Assembly: GCA_037783415.1 (NCBI GenBank)
Contig: JAZGTN010000044.1
Span: 4,349,501 to 4,413,500 of the forward strand
Length of the DNA: 64,000 nt
Direction of reading: 5' to 3'
Source of the DNA: Leptasterias polaris
Lineage: Eukaryota > Echinodermata > Asteroidea > Forcipulatida > Asteriidae
Made by a program: the position numbers and the translations under genes. Shown one piece after another: positions 28,543 through 40,300 of the stretch. The notes under the pieces are model-generated. The model was not told the origin of the DNA, did no database searches, and was given only the letters and a program-made list of their open reading frames with translations. Position 1 is the first letter of the stretch, and each line of letters starts with the position of its first letter.

Positions 28543-28609
28543 GAGGAGTGTTGGCTCTGGAAAGAGCCGGTTTAGACCAAACCGGCTCTTTTCAGAGACA
28601 ACACTCCTC
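28543..28609. other. 67-bp palindrome resembling facing histone 3' stem-loops (unit 1)
   Basis: Two arms of about 31 bp flank the loop AGACC. The + strand reads GGCTCTTTTCAGAGAC (28584-28599), one base from the metazoan histone stem-loop GGCTCTTTTCAGAGCC. The - strand reads GGCTCTTTCCAGAGCC (28553-28568), a perfect stem. No histone coding sequence was found beside it. Confidence 0.6.
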
Positions 28610-28858
28610 TCTAAAGCGATTTACTTATGGTTTTACCCGCAAGTTATAGTTACAGTTACCTTTTATCTTCTACACCATGCGAAGCTTTAAACGTCACTTA
28701 TTAATGGTTGCTTCCACCGTGTTCTAGTGGAGATGCTCAAATTGGTGTGACGTTTTATTTTTCACGTTTAATTTATCAAACATTTCATCCGTCTTTTCTG
28801 TTCTTCTTTTTCCCCCCGAACAATTAGTTAGTCCACTAATCAAATAAATTGAAACCAC

Positions 28859-29357
28859 ACTCTAAAACCTACCGGGTCAGCATTGACCCTGATTTGAGGT
28901 CTCAGGAGCCCTGGCCCATTTCTCGGTCAGTCTGACCCGAAAACTGGTGTAAACAAAATGAGTTGAACTCGGGTATTGCGTCAGTTTAACCCATTTGTGG
29001 GTCAAATTTTCACATTGTTTTTGGATCAAACTGACCCAGAACTGGGTCAAGGGACCCGGATCAAGGTTAACTCCAGGGCAGTCAGGTTGGTGTAGTGGTA
29101 TCTTGCCTCGCCTTCCACCTCTGGGACCCTGGTTCAAATTCCACCAGGGGTCACTATGTGGATTGGGTTTTCAGTTCCTGCCTGATTTCGTGGGTTTTCC
29201 CTTTCTCTTGTGTTTTCCTCCCATATCTAAAACTGAAACTTCCTTCATTCATCTTCTCTCCACGGGGGTTCTCGGCTAGTATACAGTGATTAAGTTCGCT
29301 TTTCCAAGAATTAATAAATGAAATGAAATGAAACTTTGACCCGTAAGGTTTTAGAGT
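28859..29357. mobile_element. GGGTCA-rich MITE with nested SINE (unit 1)
   Basis: Left ACTCTAAAACCTACCGGGTC and right GACCCGTAAGGTTTTAGAGT are inverted ends. The interior has several GGGTCA / TGACCC copies. A SINE occupies 29075-29331. Confidence 0.85.
29075..29331 (+). mobile_element. tRNA-derived SINE (family 3) nested in a MITE, unit 1
   Basis: A box TGGTGTAGTGG and B box GGTTCAAATTCC at tRNA-like spacing, a pyrimidine-rich body, and an (AATGA)n tail. The head resembles a Glu/Asp/Gly-type tRNA but lacks a proper fold, so it is not a tRNA gene. Confidence 0.8.
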
Positions 29358-30204
29358 ATAAGATTAAGTATAGGCCCTACATAAGATTCAAGTAAATTTA
29401 AAGCATGAGGTAAAACATTTAAAACCAATCTAAAGAAATTGAATGTAATTTTTTAACATTCCTAGTATACAATAGGGCCTACTCATCATAAAATAAATAC
29501 AACAAATAATAAAGAAAGAAGAAGAACAAAAGAAACAATGAAAGAAAAAACTAATACGCAAGACAAACAACATCTGAAAGATATACTTTTAATAATGTGA
29601 ATGCCGTTCCATGGTCATTGACAAACTGTCATTGCTTTGAGAATTAAGTGGTTTTGATAAGCACTTTTATGACATACATGATTTCTGTCCCATTTAATGC
29701 AGATTTCTGTCCCATTTAATGCAGATTTGATGGGTCTGTATGCAGTTTGCAGCCGCCCATTAATTGCTTTTTTGTACGTGGCAAACTGTCTGGTTTGGGT
29801 TAACCTGGCTAAATGTATGAAAGATAAACTGTGTTGTAGTCCGAAGCACTCCCTTTTGATTGACAATGAACTGGGGAAAATTGTCAATATTATCAGGGTA
29901 CCTGCATGCATTTGCATCTTTTAAAAAAGCACGAGAATATTGACCAATCTCCATGATGAATATTTAATCCTTAGAATTCATAGTGTTGACTTATTCAGCT
30001 TTAATTTTGTTAGTATTTTGTATTCATTTATTTACTTATTCATTTATTGATTCATTCATTTATATTTCCCTTCCTTCCTTCCTTCCTACCTCCCTCCCTC
30101 CCTCCCTCCCTCCCTCCCCCCTCCCCCCTCCCGACCAAATATGTTCACCTTTTAGAGCCATGGGTTTTTGTACACACATACAAAACGCGCAATAAATGAT
30201 TGCA

Positions 30205-30335
30205 TACAAGTTTGCTTTCTTCCCAAGAACTATGTCAGTTTGGAACAGGCTACCACCATCTGCTGTTCTGCATATAGCCCCATCTATATACAGGCCTTTT
30301 TAACAGCAGCCAGCCCTGCCATCAGAGTAATGCAG
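30205..30335 (+). pseudogene. LINE reverse-transcriptase C-terminal fragment (unit 1; copy at 33483-33613)
   Basis: The frame FAFFPRTMSVWNRLPPSAVL then APSIYRPF resembles the C-terminal FFPRT..WN.LP block of RTE/CR1-like LINEs. Truncated on both sides. The second copy follows from the duplication. Confidence 0.6.
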
Positions 30336-31821
30336 CCTCTGTATGGCAACACTGTTCTCTGAACAACAAATACTTTTCCTTATTTCTGCACCTGTAAATA
30401 GTGCACTTTCATTGTATCTGTCTTAATAATTTTGTTGATAAATCTTCATTACGTTGACAAAAACCAAACGATGTCCTTTCTATAGTGTACTTTTTATGGC
30501 CGACTTAAACCGTTATAATACTACTATATTATAAGACAAACACGCAGCAATAATCAGTCTGAAACGATCGATAATTCGCAAAGCTTCGTGTTTTTGTGAA
30601 AAGCATAATACCTTGGATAAATTGCCATCTGAAACGTTCATGTGGTGCGAAAATGACATTATACGGTAGCCACACTCGGAAACTATGCGGTCTTAAAATA
30701 TATTAATTTTTGGTTCCTATAAGTATAGTTTTCAGGATATAAAAGCAATCTTTTTATTTAACGTCTCGGGCATGAAGCCTTTCTCAGGCATCTGAAAGCA
30801 CACAATTCTGTACAAGTGTGTTTGTTTCTATCACTATTTTCTTAAAACCTTGATGACCAACTGACCCAAAATTTTCACAGGTGTGTTATTTTATGCATAT
30901 GTTTGGATACACCAAGTGATGATACTGGTCTATGACAATTACAACAAGTATACCCTGCCTTTAACATGGACACCAAAAATAACTCAAGTTGTACTATAAT
31001 TCGGCTGAGCGACTACCATTTAGATAATAGTTTGACCTCATTTTGGAAATTGTGTATCTAATAGTCTCACCCACTAGGGTAAATTAAATAAAATAATTTA
31101 AATTGAGCAGTTTTGAATTATGGATTCGGGGAAAAGTTTGTCCAAGTATGTTATTGAAGACCCCACCCCCTAACGGTCTAGAAAACAGAAGCTCGGTTAA
31201 ATTCTTAACATTATTATTATATTTATTTTATTATTATTTTTTTTTTAATGGAGAAATAAGCAAACAAACCTATTCTGGGTATATTTATGTATTGGTCAAA
31301 TTTATTTGAATATGATTTTTGGCTGAATCCATTGTTATGGTTTAACTTCATTATTTTACATGAAGTGACATAATAGCAAACGGTTTACTGGGACCAGACA
31401 ATTTTACCAATCATATTAAATATTTAATTTCATGTGCCTCGAATGGCAAACCCAATAATGAAGAGGTTACTGTCATAAAGCAAAATAATTTAAATTTGTT
31501 TTGGTAAAAAACTATTTTTTCGACACTTTTCTATCCAGATTTACTACCCACGTGAATATAAACTAACTTTCAGTAGTAGAATAATTTGCAATCGCTTTTT
31601 CAGTTTTCTAGAATTAATTATTATCCATTTTATGTATTGATCCTCAAAAAATGGACGGTCTCCAAGACGAGCTTGCTTCCGGACAAACATCCTCAGCTGA
31701 TTGGTGGAGCAGCTTCACGTGATTGATGGCTCGTTTTGACGGAGCTTCTTATTTAATATTGATAAAGAACTAACTATAACCAGTAAACTTCCATCTACAA
31801 CCACAAGTACATCTCTTTTGG

Positions 31822-31888
31822 GAGGAGTGTTGGCTCTGGAAAGAGCCGGTTTAGACCAAACCGGCTCTTTTCAGAGACAACACTCCTC
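31822..31888. other. 67-bp palindrome resembling facing histone 3' stem-loops (unit 2)
   Basis: Identical copy of the palindrome at 28543-28609, carried by the tandem duplication. Confidence 0.6.
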
Positions 31889-32136
31889 TCTAAAGCGATT
31901 TACTTATGGTTTTACCCGCAAGTTATAGTTACAGTTACCTTTTATCTTCTACACCATGCGAAGCTTTAAACATCACTTATTAATGGTTGCTTCCACCGTG
32001 TTCTAGTGGAGATGCTCAAATTGGTGTGACGTTTTATTTTTCACGTTTAATTTATCAAACATTTCATCCGTCTTTTCTGTTCTTCTTTTTTCCCCGAACA
32101 ATTAGTTAGTCCACTAATCAAATAAATTGAAACCAC

Positions 32137-32635
32137 ACTCTAAAACCTACCGGGTCAGCATTGACCCTGATTTGAGGTCTCATGAGCCCTGACCCATTTC
32201 TCGGTCAGTCTGACCCGAAAACTGGTGTAAACAAAATGAGTTGAACTCGGGTATTGCGTCAGTTTAACCCATTTGTGGGTCAAATTTTCACACTGTTTTT
32301 GGATCAAACTGACCCAGAACTGGGTCAAGGGACCCGGATCAAGGTTAACTCCAGGGCAGTCAGGTTGGTGTAGTGGTATCTTGCCTCGCCTTCCACCTCT
32401 GGGACCCTGGTTCAAATTCCACCAGGGGTCACTATGTGGATTGGGTTTTCAGTTCCTGCCTGATTTCGTGGGTTTTCCCTTTCTCTTGTGTTTTCCTCCC
32501 ATATCTAAAACTGAAACTTCCTTCATTCATCTTCTCTCCACGGGGGTTCTCGGCTAGTATACAGTGATTAAGTTCGCTTTTCCAAGAATTAATAAATGAA
32601 ATGAAATGAAACTTTGACCCGTAAGGTTTTAGAGT
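32137..32635. mobile_element. GGGTCA-rich MITE with nested SINE (unit 2)
   Basis: Duplicate of 28859-29357, with the same inverted ends and the SINE at about 32353-32609. Confidence 0.85.
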
Positions 32636-33759
32636 ATAAGATTAAGTATAGGCCCTACATAAGATTCAAGTAAATTTAAAGCATGAGGTAAAACATTTAA
32701 AACCAATCTAAAGAAATTGAATGTAATTTTTTAACATTCCTAGTATACAATAGGGCCTACTCATCATAAAATAAATACAACAAATAATAAAGAAAGAAGA
32801 AGAACAAAAGAAACAATGAAAGAAAAAACTAATACGCAAGACAAACAACATCTGAAAGATATACTTTTAATAATGTGAATGCCGTTCCATGGTCATTGAC
32901 AAACTGTCATTGCTTTGAGAATTAAGTGGTTTTGATAAGCACTTTTATGACATACATGATTTCTGTCCCATTTAATGCAGATTTCTGTCCCATTTAATGC
33001 AGATTTGATGGGTCTGTATGCAGTTTGCAGCCGCCCATTAATTGCTTTTTTGTACGTGGCAAACTGTCTGGTTTGGGTTAACCTGGCTAAATGTATGAAA
33101 GATAAACTGTGTTGTAGTCCGAAGCACTCCCTTTTGATTGACAATGAACTGGGGAAAATTGTCAATATTATCAGGGTACCTGCATGCATTTGCATCTTTT
33201 AAAAAAGCACGAGAATATTGACCAATCTCCATGATGAATATTTAATCCTTAGAATTCATAGTGTTGACTTATTCAGCTTTAATTTTGTTAGTATTTTGTA
33301 TTCATTTATTTACTTATTCATTTATTGATTCATTCATTTATATTTCCCTTCCTTCCTTCCTTCCTACCTCCCTCCCTCCCTCCCTCCCTCCCTCCCCCCT
33401 CCCCCCTCCCGACCAAATATGTTCACCTTTTAGAGCCATGGGTTTTTGTACACACATACAAAACGCGCAATAAATGATTGCATACAAGTTTGCTTTCTTC
33501 CCAAGAACTATGTCAGTTTGGAACAGGCTACCACCATCTGCTGTTCTGCATATAGCCCCATCTATATACAGGCCTTTTTAACAGCAGCCAGCCCTGCCAT
33601 CAGAGTAATGCAGCCTCTGTATGGCAACACTGTTCTCTGAACAACAAATACTTTTCCTTATTTCTGCACCTGTAAATAGTGCACTTTTCTCTTTTCTTTG
33701 GCACCTTATCCACCAGACTGTTGACGTCACTTTCCACAAACATCCCCAGTTTAGCCCAA

Positions 33760-33960
33760 ATTGGGCTGCAAGGGGATTATACTCCCCAGGGAGCTGAGAT
33801 GGTTTAAGGAATGAAATAAATGGCCCAGTGACCAGGGGTAATGGTATGTTAGGCGCCTTGAGCATCCCTTGGGGTGGATATGTGCGCATTATAAATGTTA
33901 TTATTATTATTATTATTATTTTATTATTATTATTATTATAACAAGTAAACAAGTAAAGAC
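33760..33960 (+). mobile_element. SINE family 1, 5'-truncated
   Basis: TACTCCCCAGGGAGCTGAGA, GGCCCAGTGACCAGGGGTAA and the 3' (ATT)n match 3110-3243. Starts shortly after the end of duplication unit 2. 33961-34397 holds a short palindrome (GGTGTGGGTAA / TTACCCACACC, 34096-34126) and nothing else recognised. Confidence 0.75.
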
Positions 33961-34397
33961 TGTTTGTTAGCCTCTCAACTATATTCCATCCATTAACGCA
34001 AAGGGTGATTGATGTACTCTTTTATTTTATCATTTGGTCATAATTAGCCTGCAGGGAGAAGATATAATGGACACTATGGGAGTGAACTGTTTGGTGTGGG
34101 TAATACAGATTGTTTTACCCACACCAGCTATAGTGTCATTATGTGCTATGTCTACCATATCTCAAAATTACTTATGAGCTATAAAAAATTACGCTATAAT
34201 CAGATGGAATTACTGCCGAATTTTGTGTATTTGGGATGTTATTGTTTTAATTCTTCTTCTCCTACTTTGCTTGTTATTCTGAAGGAGAGTTTCCCTCAAA
34301 ACCGCCTCAAAGGAGGGGATGATGCCGAAGTTAACCCGCACCAAACCCCTGGATTGACCGCACCTTGTAAGTTTTTATTGTGGCAATGAAATTCGAC

Positions 34398-34429
<32 letters not shown>

Positions 34430-34787
34430 TGATTGGATTGATTGGATTGATTGGATTGATTGGATTGATTGGATTGATTGGATTGATTGGATTGATTGGA
34501 TTGATTGGATTGATTGGATTGATTGGATTGATTGGATTGATTGGATTGATTGGATTGATTGGATTGATTGGATTGATTGGATTGATTGGATTGATTGGAT
34601 TGATTGGATTGATTGGATTGATTGGATTGATTGGATTGATTGGATTGATTGGATTGATTGGATTGATTGGATTGATTGGATTGATTGGATTGATTGGATT
34701 GATTGGATTGATTGGATTGATTGGATTGATTGGATTGATTGGATTGATTGGATTGATTGGATTGATTGGATTGATTGGATTGATTGA
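34398..34787. repeat. GATTGATTG 9-bp minisatellite
   Basis: About 43 near-perfect 9-bp units. All three frames are open on each strand, giving WID, GLI or IQS repeats, which are artefacts. It adjoins ATTGA-like sequence typical of LINE tails. Confidence 0.97.
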
Positions 34788-35110
34788 TTTGGATTTGATT
34801 TGATTTGATTGATTGATTTGATTGAATTTATTCGGATAAAATACAGCAAGAACATGACGACATCAGGAGGTTAAACAAAGAAATAAAATAAACCAAAATA
34901 GAACACAAGAAAGAAAAACCGGAAAAAATTGTCCAAGGATAGCCTCATTGGGGTCCTTACAGAAAAACGGCAAAAACACCAAAAATAAACAGAAATACAA
35001 AAAACAGATGGACCTAGCCAAGAGCAAAAAGATGAATCATGGAAAACAAAGCAAGAGAAGACAAACAAATAAATCAAAAAATAATTAAGCACCGATTAGA
35101 AATAGGAGAA
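34788..35110 (-). mobile_element. Probable LINE 3' UTR, minus strand
   Basis: The minus strand ends in AATTCAATCAAATCAATC-like tail sequence, preceded by a T-rich UTR with AGGACCCCAATGAGG. No coding frame. The tail may have seeded the 9-bp array. Confidence 0.4.
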
Positions 35111-37251
35111 TTCAAACTAGAAGCAACTAAACTATGCTTCCTTTGAAATGGCTTTTGTAGCAAGGTGGCAATTGACTAGTTTGTTTTTATTGATGCAGAG
35201 TTGGAGCGGTTTCAAACATAAATCTACTGTAGCGAACATAAACACGAATCGTAGATTGCCTGTATCTTGCTCATTGCTGTCTATAGTTCTATTGATGTGG
35301 ATTGTCCAAGAAATGTTCTCAAAGTTTGGGTTACTTCCAACAGAACATGGTGGAAGAAAGAAATACAACGGTCAAATGCACAGCAAGTTTCCCTGCACAA
35401 GATTCAAAAAATGTAATAACCATTTAGACTTGTGTTTAATATTGAAATACCAAGGCTATTTAAAATGAAAACGCTCGATGTGTTAAATTTTGTAATGGAC
35501 CTATCTCTTTAGTATTGAAATAGCTAAGTTATACAGACACTGTATTTGTTTTTAATGCGTTTATTGATTTAAAAACAGCCGTTTCTTATTTTTTTTTTAA
35601 CTGTCACAGAGTGTTTATTTAAAATTTAAATGCTTAGGGTTTTTGTCTTTCGATTTGATAAATTTGGACAGCGATGGATCGTAATGTACTAATTACAACG
35701 GTACAAATGACGTTATGTGTAGTTTGTAGAATCCTTTTAGAAGCACGGTAGCCATTAGGGGCACACTAATTGTTTCAGTTGGCGTAGCGTCGACACTTAA
35801 AACGTCAAATTATTCATGCACGAGAAGTTCAAACACATTTTACTAATTTAGTTTTTCTTTTCTTTTCGGATCTCCAACCTTTGCAAATATTGGACGATTG
35901 CCAAGCGCACTGCAACTCCCCCTTTCCTGTTCGCCATTTTGGAAGTCAAATGTGGACAAAGGAATTGACTCTCCAGGTGGTGGAAACAGTGCGTTCCATG
36001 TCTGCAAGGAGCCAGTAACGGTTGGCTGTTGGAAGTTTTTCTATTGGCAATACATTGCAGTACTATAATCAGCAGGGCAAAAATATATAAGTGGGCTTGG
36101 CCGGTGGTTCGGCCGTGCTGTGGTTTCTTGATGTGCTGCCTGCAGACTTGTTTTCCAGATGCGAAATTGAGGTCGACCATGCTCTGCAATCAAAATTGTT
36201 TGTTGAAATAGTTTAACAAAATGCTGTTGAACTAAACACAATTATTATTATTATTATTATTATTTATTCGGCATATCAAAAGTACAAACAAAATACAGAA
36301 AGAACAAACCAAAACAAAAAGCCAATGGCACATGCCTGGAATTAAAAAAGTTAATTAAACAACTGTGACTCGAAAGCCTTTAACTCCGATGCCACTGGCT
36401 ACAATTGCACAAGGAACAAAAATATAAAAATATAAAAATATACATTTTTGGTATGTACATATAAAATTACAAAATTTTACTGCAAAAAAAAGAAAACAAG
36501 AAAAAGTGTATTATAAATGCTTGTATCCATAGCGTTACCAGAATAAACAAGCAACATTTTGTTTGGTTCAACAGCCACTGTGTGAAGCGGCTTGGTGAAA
36601 TAGTATGTGGACTTAGAGACGTCCACACACATAGCTCTGTTTTGCATACACTCTGTGTACTTTACTTTTTTCTGTGCACTTTGGGGAACAAATATATTGT
36701 TCTTCAGCACTGTACACATACAAAACACTGTGTGGACGTGTGTAAGTCCACGTAGTGATTTAAGTCCCCATATTGTGTGGACCATTTTCGTTCTCACGTC
36801 CACACACTTTGTACTTTGAAAAAGGGATGTCCAAAGAGTGTATTCAAGGCAGAGCCGTGTGCCTTACACGCGCCAATTTAAGGGTATAGAACAATTAATG
36901 CTACCCCACAAGGTTTCCTCTCTGTTGTGAAGGTTTTTCTTCACAAAAGGAATATGAGTAGAACAAAGGAAGAACCCCTTACTACCATAAGGGTTGGTAT
37001 TAGGTACCATTCAAACCGGGGACCTGTAACAAAAGAGGTTTTTAAATAATTAGATCCCCAGTTGGAAAGTGTGTATAAACGAATGTGAGCTGTTGCCACA
37101 ATCGAAAGAGGGACATGCGATAGCAGCCCGTGTTTACGCACATGTGTGTTTGTGTGTTTGTTTGTTATATATTTTTATTTTATTTAATTTCTTTTGGGGG
37201 GTGGGTTTCTATTTCTGACACAAATCTATGATATGTTTTTTTAATTTACAG
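35111..37251. other. Spacer upstream of gene 2
   Basis: No supported gene. Contains (ATT)n at 36241-36265 followed by a LINE-like AT-rich tail, and inverted GTCCACACAC motifs at 36619-36805. A TATA-like AAATATATAA at 36081-36090 could belong to a gene 2 promoter, about 1.2 kb before its first coding exon; this is a guess. Confidence 0.35.
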
Positions 37252-37360
37252 ATCAGAACTAATGTAGTAGATGTGCGCCGTCCTATCAACATGAAAGGTG
37301 TCCAGAAAAATATTACACTGCTTTCTATGACGTTCGTCTTTGTTGGATGCATAGTTTCTG
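37252..37360 (+). CDS. Gene 2 exon: 5' UTR end and signal peptide
   Basis: The acceptor-like TTAATTTACAG before 37252 suggests an upstream non-coding exon. Coding starts at 37291 and reads MKGVQKNITL then LSMTFVFVGCIVSG, a signal peptide, ending in phase 1 before GTAAGT. An out-of-frame ATG at 37271 gives a 7-codon upstream frame that overlaps the start. It is assigned as the start because it is the first ATG leading in phase to the CUB exon. Confidence 0.75.
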
Positions 37361-40300
37361 GTAAGTTTTAATCCACCAAGACGGCCGTTATAATTTTGAT
37401 CTCAACAAAATTATGTAAAAGGCTTCTCTTTGAAAGGGCTGTGTCGTCATGATCAAAGCGGGACAGTTGTTGTATAGTATTCCTACATAGAATAGACTCT
37501 TCCCAAGGAATATGTAAATTGCACATCGAGCGTGCTCACCAAAATTTTGGTTCGCAAAATGATGGAACGTCGCGCCTTTTTGTATGGGGCTGGTAGTGGT
37601 GTGACGCAGACGCGTTTTTTCGTCTGCTTAGTGCACATCTCTATGTCGTTTGTCAACCAACAGTGTCTGTACGCATGCGTGAATGTAATTAGCATATTTC
37701 TTGGGAAGCGTGCAGTGACTGGGTGAGAGTTCATTACTACTTTTACAGCCACATGTACGCCCAGCCTCACTTCCAAGGGCAGTGCGCCGTATCGATACAT
37801 CTCTCGTCACTTACAGGCCTAATTTAAAATGTGCTACATTCTAGCACAATTTAATGAACCAATTCCAGGGGGTATGAGAGAACCAGGCATGCTGGGAAAA
37901 AATGGCGCGGCGAGATCGATCACCCCTGGGAACGAGGTTGATGCACGCCTGCTTTGATTGTGACGACCATAATGTATGAATCGTTTCTCAGATTTCTAAG
38001 GGTTGGTGTACCGTTCGCGAATGATTCGGCCAGAGATGCGGTTGGTACCCGCTGTCACCTCGCTAAACGTGGATGGATTCGACGTCGATGTGAATACCGT
38101 GACAACAGTTTTTGCTGTTTTATCAACAAGTACTACATTAAGCTGAAACTTTCACATGTGACTTTTTGTATCTTTCTTTATAAGTCTGTCTATAAAGCAT
38201 TACATTGACATTGACTCTAAATTACCCTCACAGGTTCTGGCACCATCGGACTTCCATTCCCCAAACACCAATCGCTTGTTAAATGCCTAACAGTGTACCG
38301 TATACAGCTAGTAAAGTGTATTTTAATTAATTTGTAGCTTACAGGCCTGTTTCACAAATTTATCGAAGTGTGTCAACTGTTTGCTAACCACAGACAAATA
38401 TTTCCTAAACAGAAATAGGACATGAAGATACCAGTCAAAAGTAGTTCCATGTTGTTAGGAATGGTACAATATAAATACTGATTAAGAAATAACCTTTGTA
38501 ACTGTTGTTTGACCCAAGCAGTTTTTTTAAGGCATTGATTTTCTTGAGACATGTCATTGAAAATCAGCAATATCTGATATCTGAATGAACGATGTCATTA
38601 TTTCCTTTTGACATAATAGAAAGAATAACCAATTACATTTCCGATCAAATGGGACTCATGGTGCAAAACTTGTGTTCTCTATTACTTACCGTCCAATGAA
38701 AAAGGTCAATCGCCAATTTATTTTCTTTGATAACTTTTAAAGGTGCATTTCCGCTAGATTTGATTGTTAAAGAAGTTAATTTTAAACCTCCGTTCTGTTC
38801 GTGTCATTCTTTAACAGACTATTGCGGACAGATGAACTTTGACCTTAAGATCAACCAAGAGGTCAGCATTCAGAGCCCAAACGTCACACAAGCTCTATGT
38901 GTTTGGCAGTTCAAAGCACCGCCCTCTAGCCGGATGCTGCTACGATTTACAAACTATGACGTAAACATTACGTCTATTTTCGTGGTCTCTTTATCAAACG
39001 ATCCCCTTTCCCATGCACACTACTGGGAAATAGTCAGTTCCGATTTTGTCATCTATCAATACCACTCAGTCAATCCAAGTGTTCCCAGAGAAAGGGCAGT
39101 GAAAAACGAGACTATATGGGTGATGTTTGAGAACACCAACAGTCAGGAATATCAGCCACCGTACGCACCGTCGGTATTTCGCCTACTTGTCATGGCATTG
39201 AACGAAACTGGTAAGCATTCGTCTAATATTTACGTGAAAAGACCCACCAGCAAAATCTTCTGACTCAACACTCTCGCCCCTGTTCAGATCATCACCCCCA
39301 AACCAGTAGCGTAACCAGCGGGAGCACTGGAGTCTACACTGCAAAAACTTGGATGTTAAAATTTACACCATGGGTGTTGATAACCATGAGAGAATCAAAG
39401 TTAACACCATAACGTGTTAAATTACACCAATGTAATTGCGTTGTCACCCTGTGATGTAAATTTGATTCTTTTCCAAGTATCTTATATGACAACATAACTG
39501 GTGTCAATTTTAACACCTCCGTTTTTGCAGTGTTGTTAACGCCACAGATCAACAAAACGGGCTGGGGCGGGGAGAATAATCCAGCTACTCGTTTTCTGGC
39601 TAAAGCATCATTCCAACCAATTCATTGGAATGTCGATCGTTACAGCTATATATTGGGTACTACTCCACTAATGGGTACAAGACTTGACCAACATTTTAAT
39701 AAGACATAAGTGTAGAATGCTTATAATGGAAACATGCAAAAACATAACCAAGGCGTCTCTTTTGTATTTTCGGCAGTCGATTGTAAACTGGACGAGTTTC
39801 TATGCGACACCGGACTCCAGTGTGTTTCGAACAACACGAGGTGCAATGGTTTCCCGGATTGTAACGACTTCTCGGATGAGTTAGGGTGCAGTGGTAAGCA
39901 CTTTTGCAATGTGGGTGAAAGATACCAACCATCCATGAGCGACCTTTATCTAACAGTATTGGCAGCCACAATGTCATCAAAATATAATATTCAATCTACA
40001 AGTTTTTAAATGTTTGATACAGTTTATTTTATGGCGTTCATTGATAAACAGAATATAGAATACTTGTCATTATTAAATGAAAAAGTTATGCCATGAGCAA
40101 GTTTGACTTTGTATTATATTAAAAAAGACTCCTTTTCTTAATAATTTAAGAGAAAAGTAATTGGCGTCTCTCTATGGCCACTAACCCTTAATTGTTAATT
40201 GTTTTGTCTTTGTTTGTTTCAATACATTAGCACTAAATCAAAACTTGTTCTTTGCAGACTCGTGCATGTCCACTGAGATTGAGTGCAAGCAAGAGTCTAA

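Larger units (their letters stand above)
27121..30404. repeat. 3.28-kb tandem duplication, unit 1
   Basis: 3284 bp, repeated with a few substitutions and small indels as unit 2. It contains a family A MITE (27482-27680), a histone-like palindrome, a GGGTCA-type MITE with a nested SINE, a (CCTT)n/(CCCT)n tract at about 30068-30132, and a LINE end at 30205-30335. No gene. Confidence 0.95.
30405..33682. repeat. 3.28-kb tandem duplication, unit 2
   Basis: 3278 bp, about 99 percent identical to unit 1 by eye. ACTTT occurs at the start of both units and at 33683-33687, the 5-bp microhomology shared by the breakpoints. Differences include a shortened ATT tract near 31210 and single-base changes. 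Confidence 0.95.

Noticed and set aside
34331..34855. Frames of 123-174 codons made of WID, GLI or IQS repeats
   Set aside because: Pure translation of the 9-bp tandem repeat on both strands.
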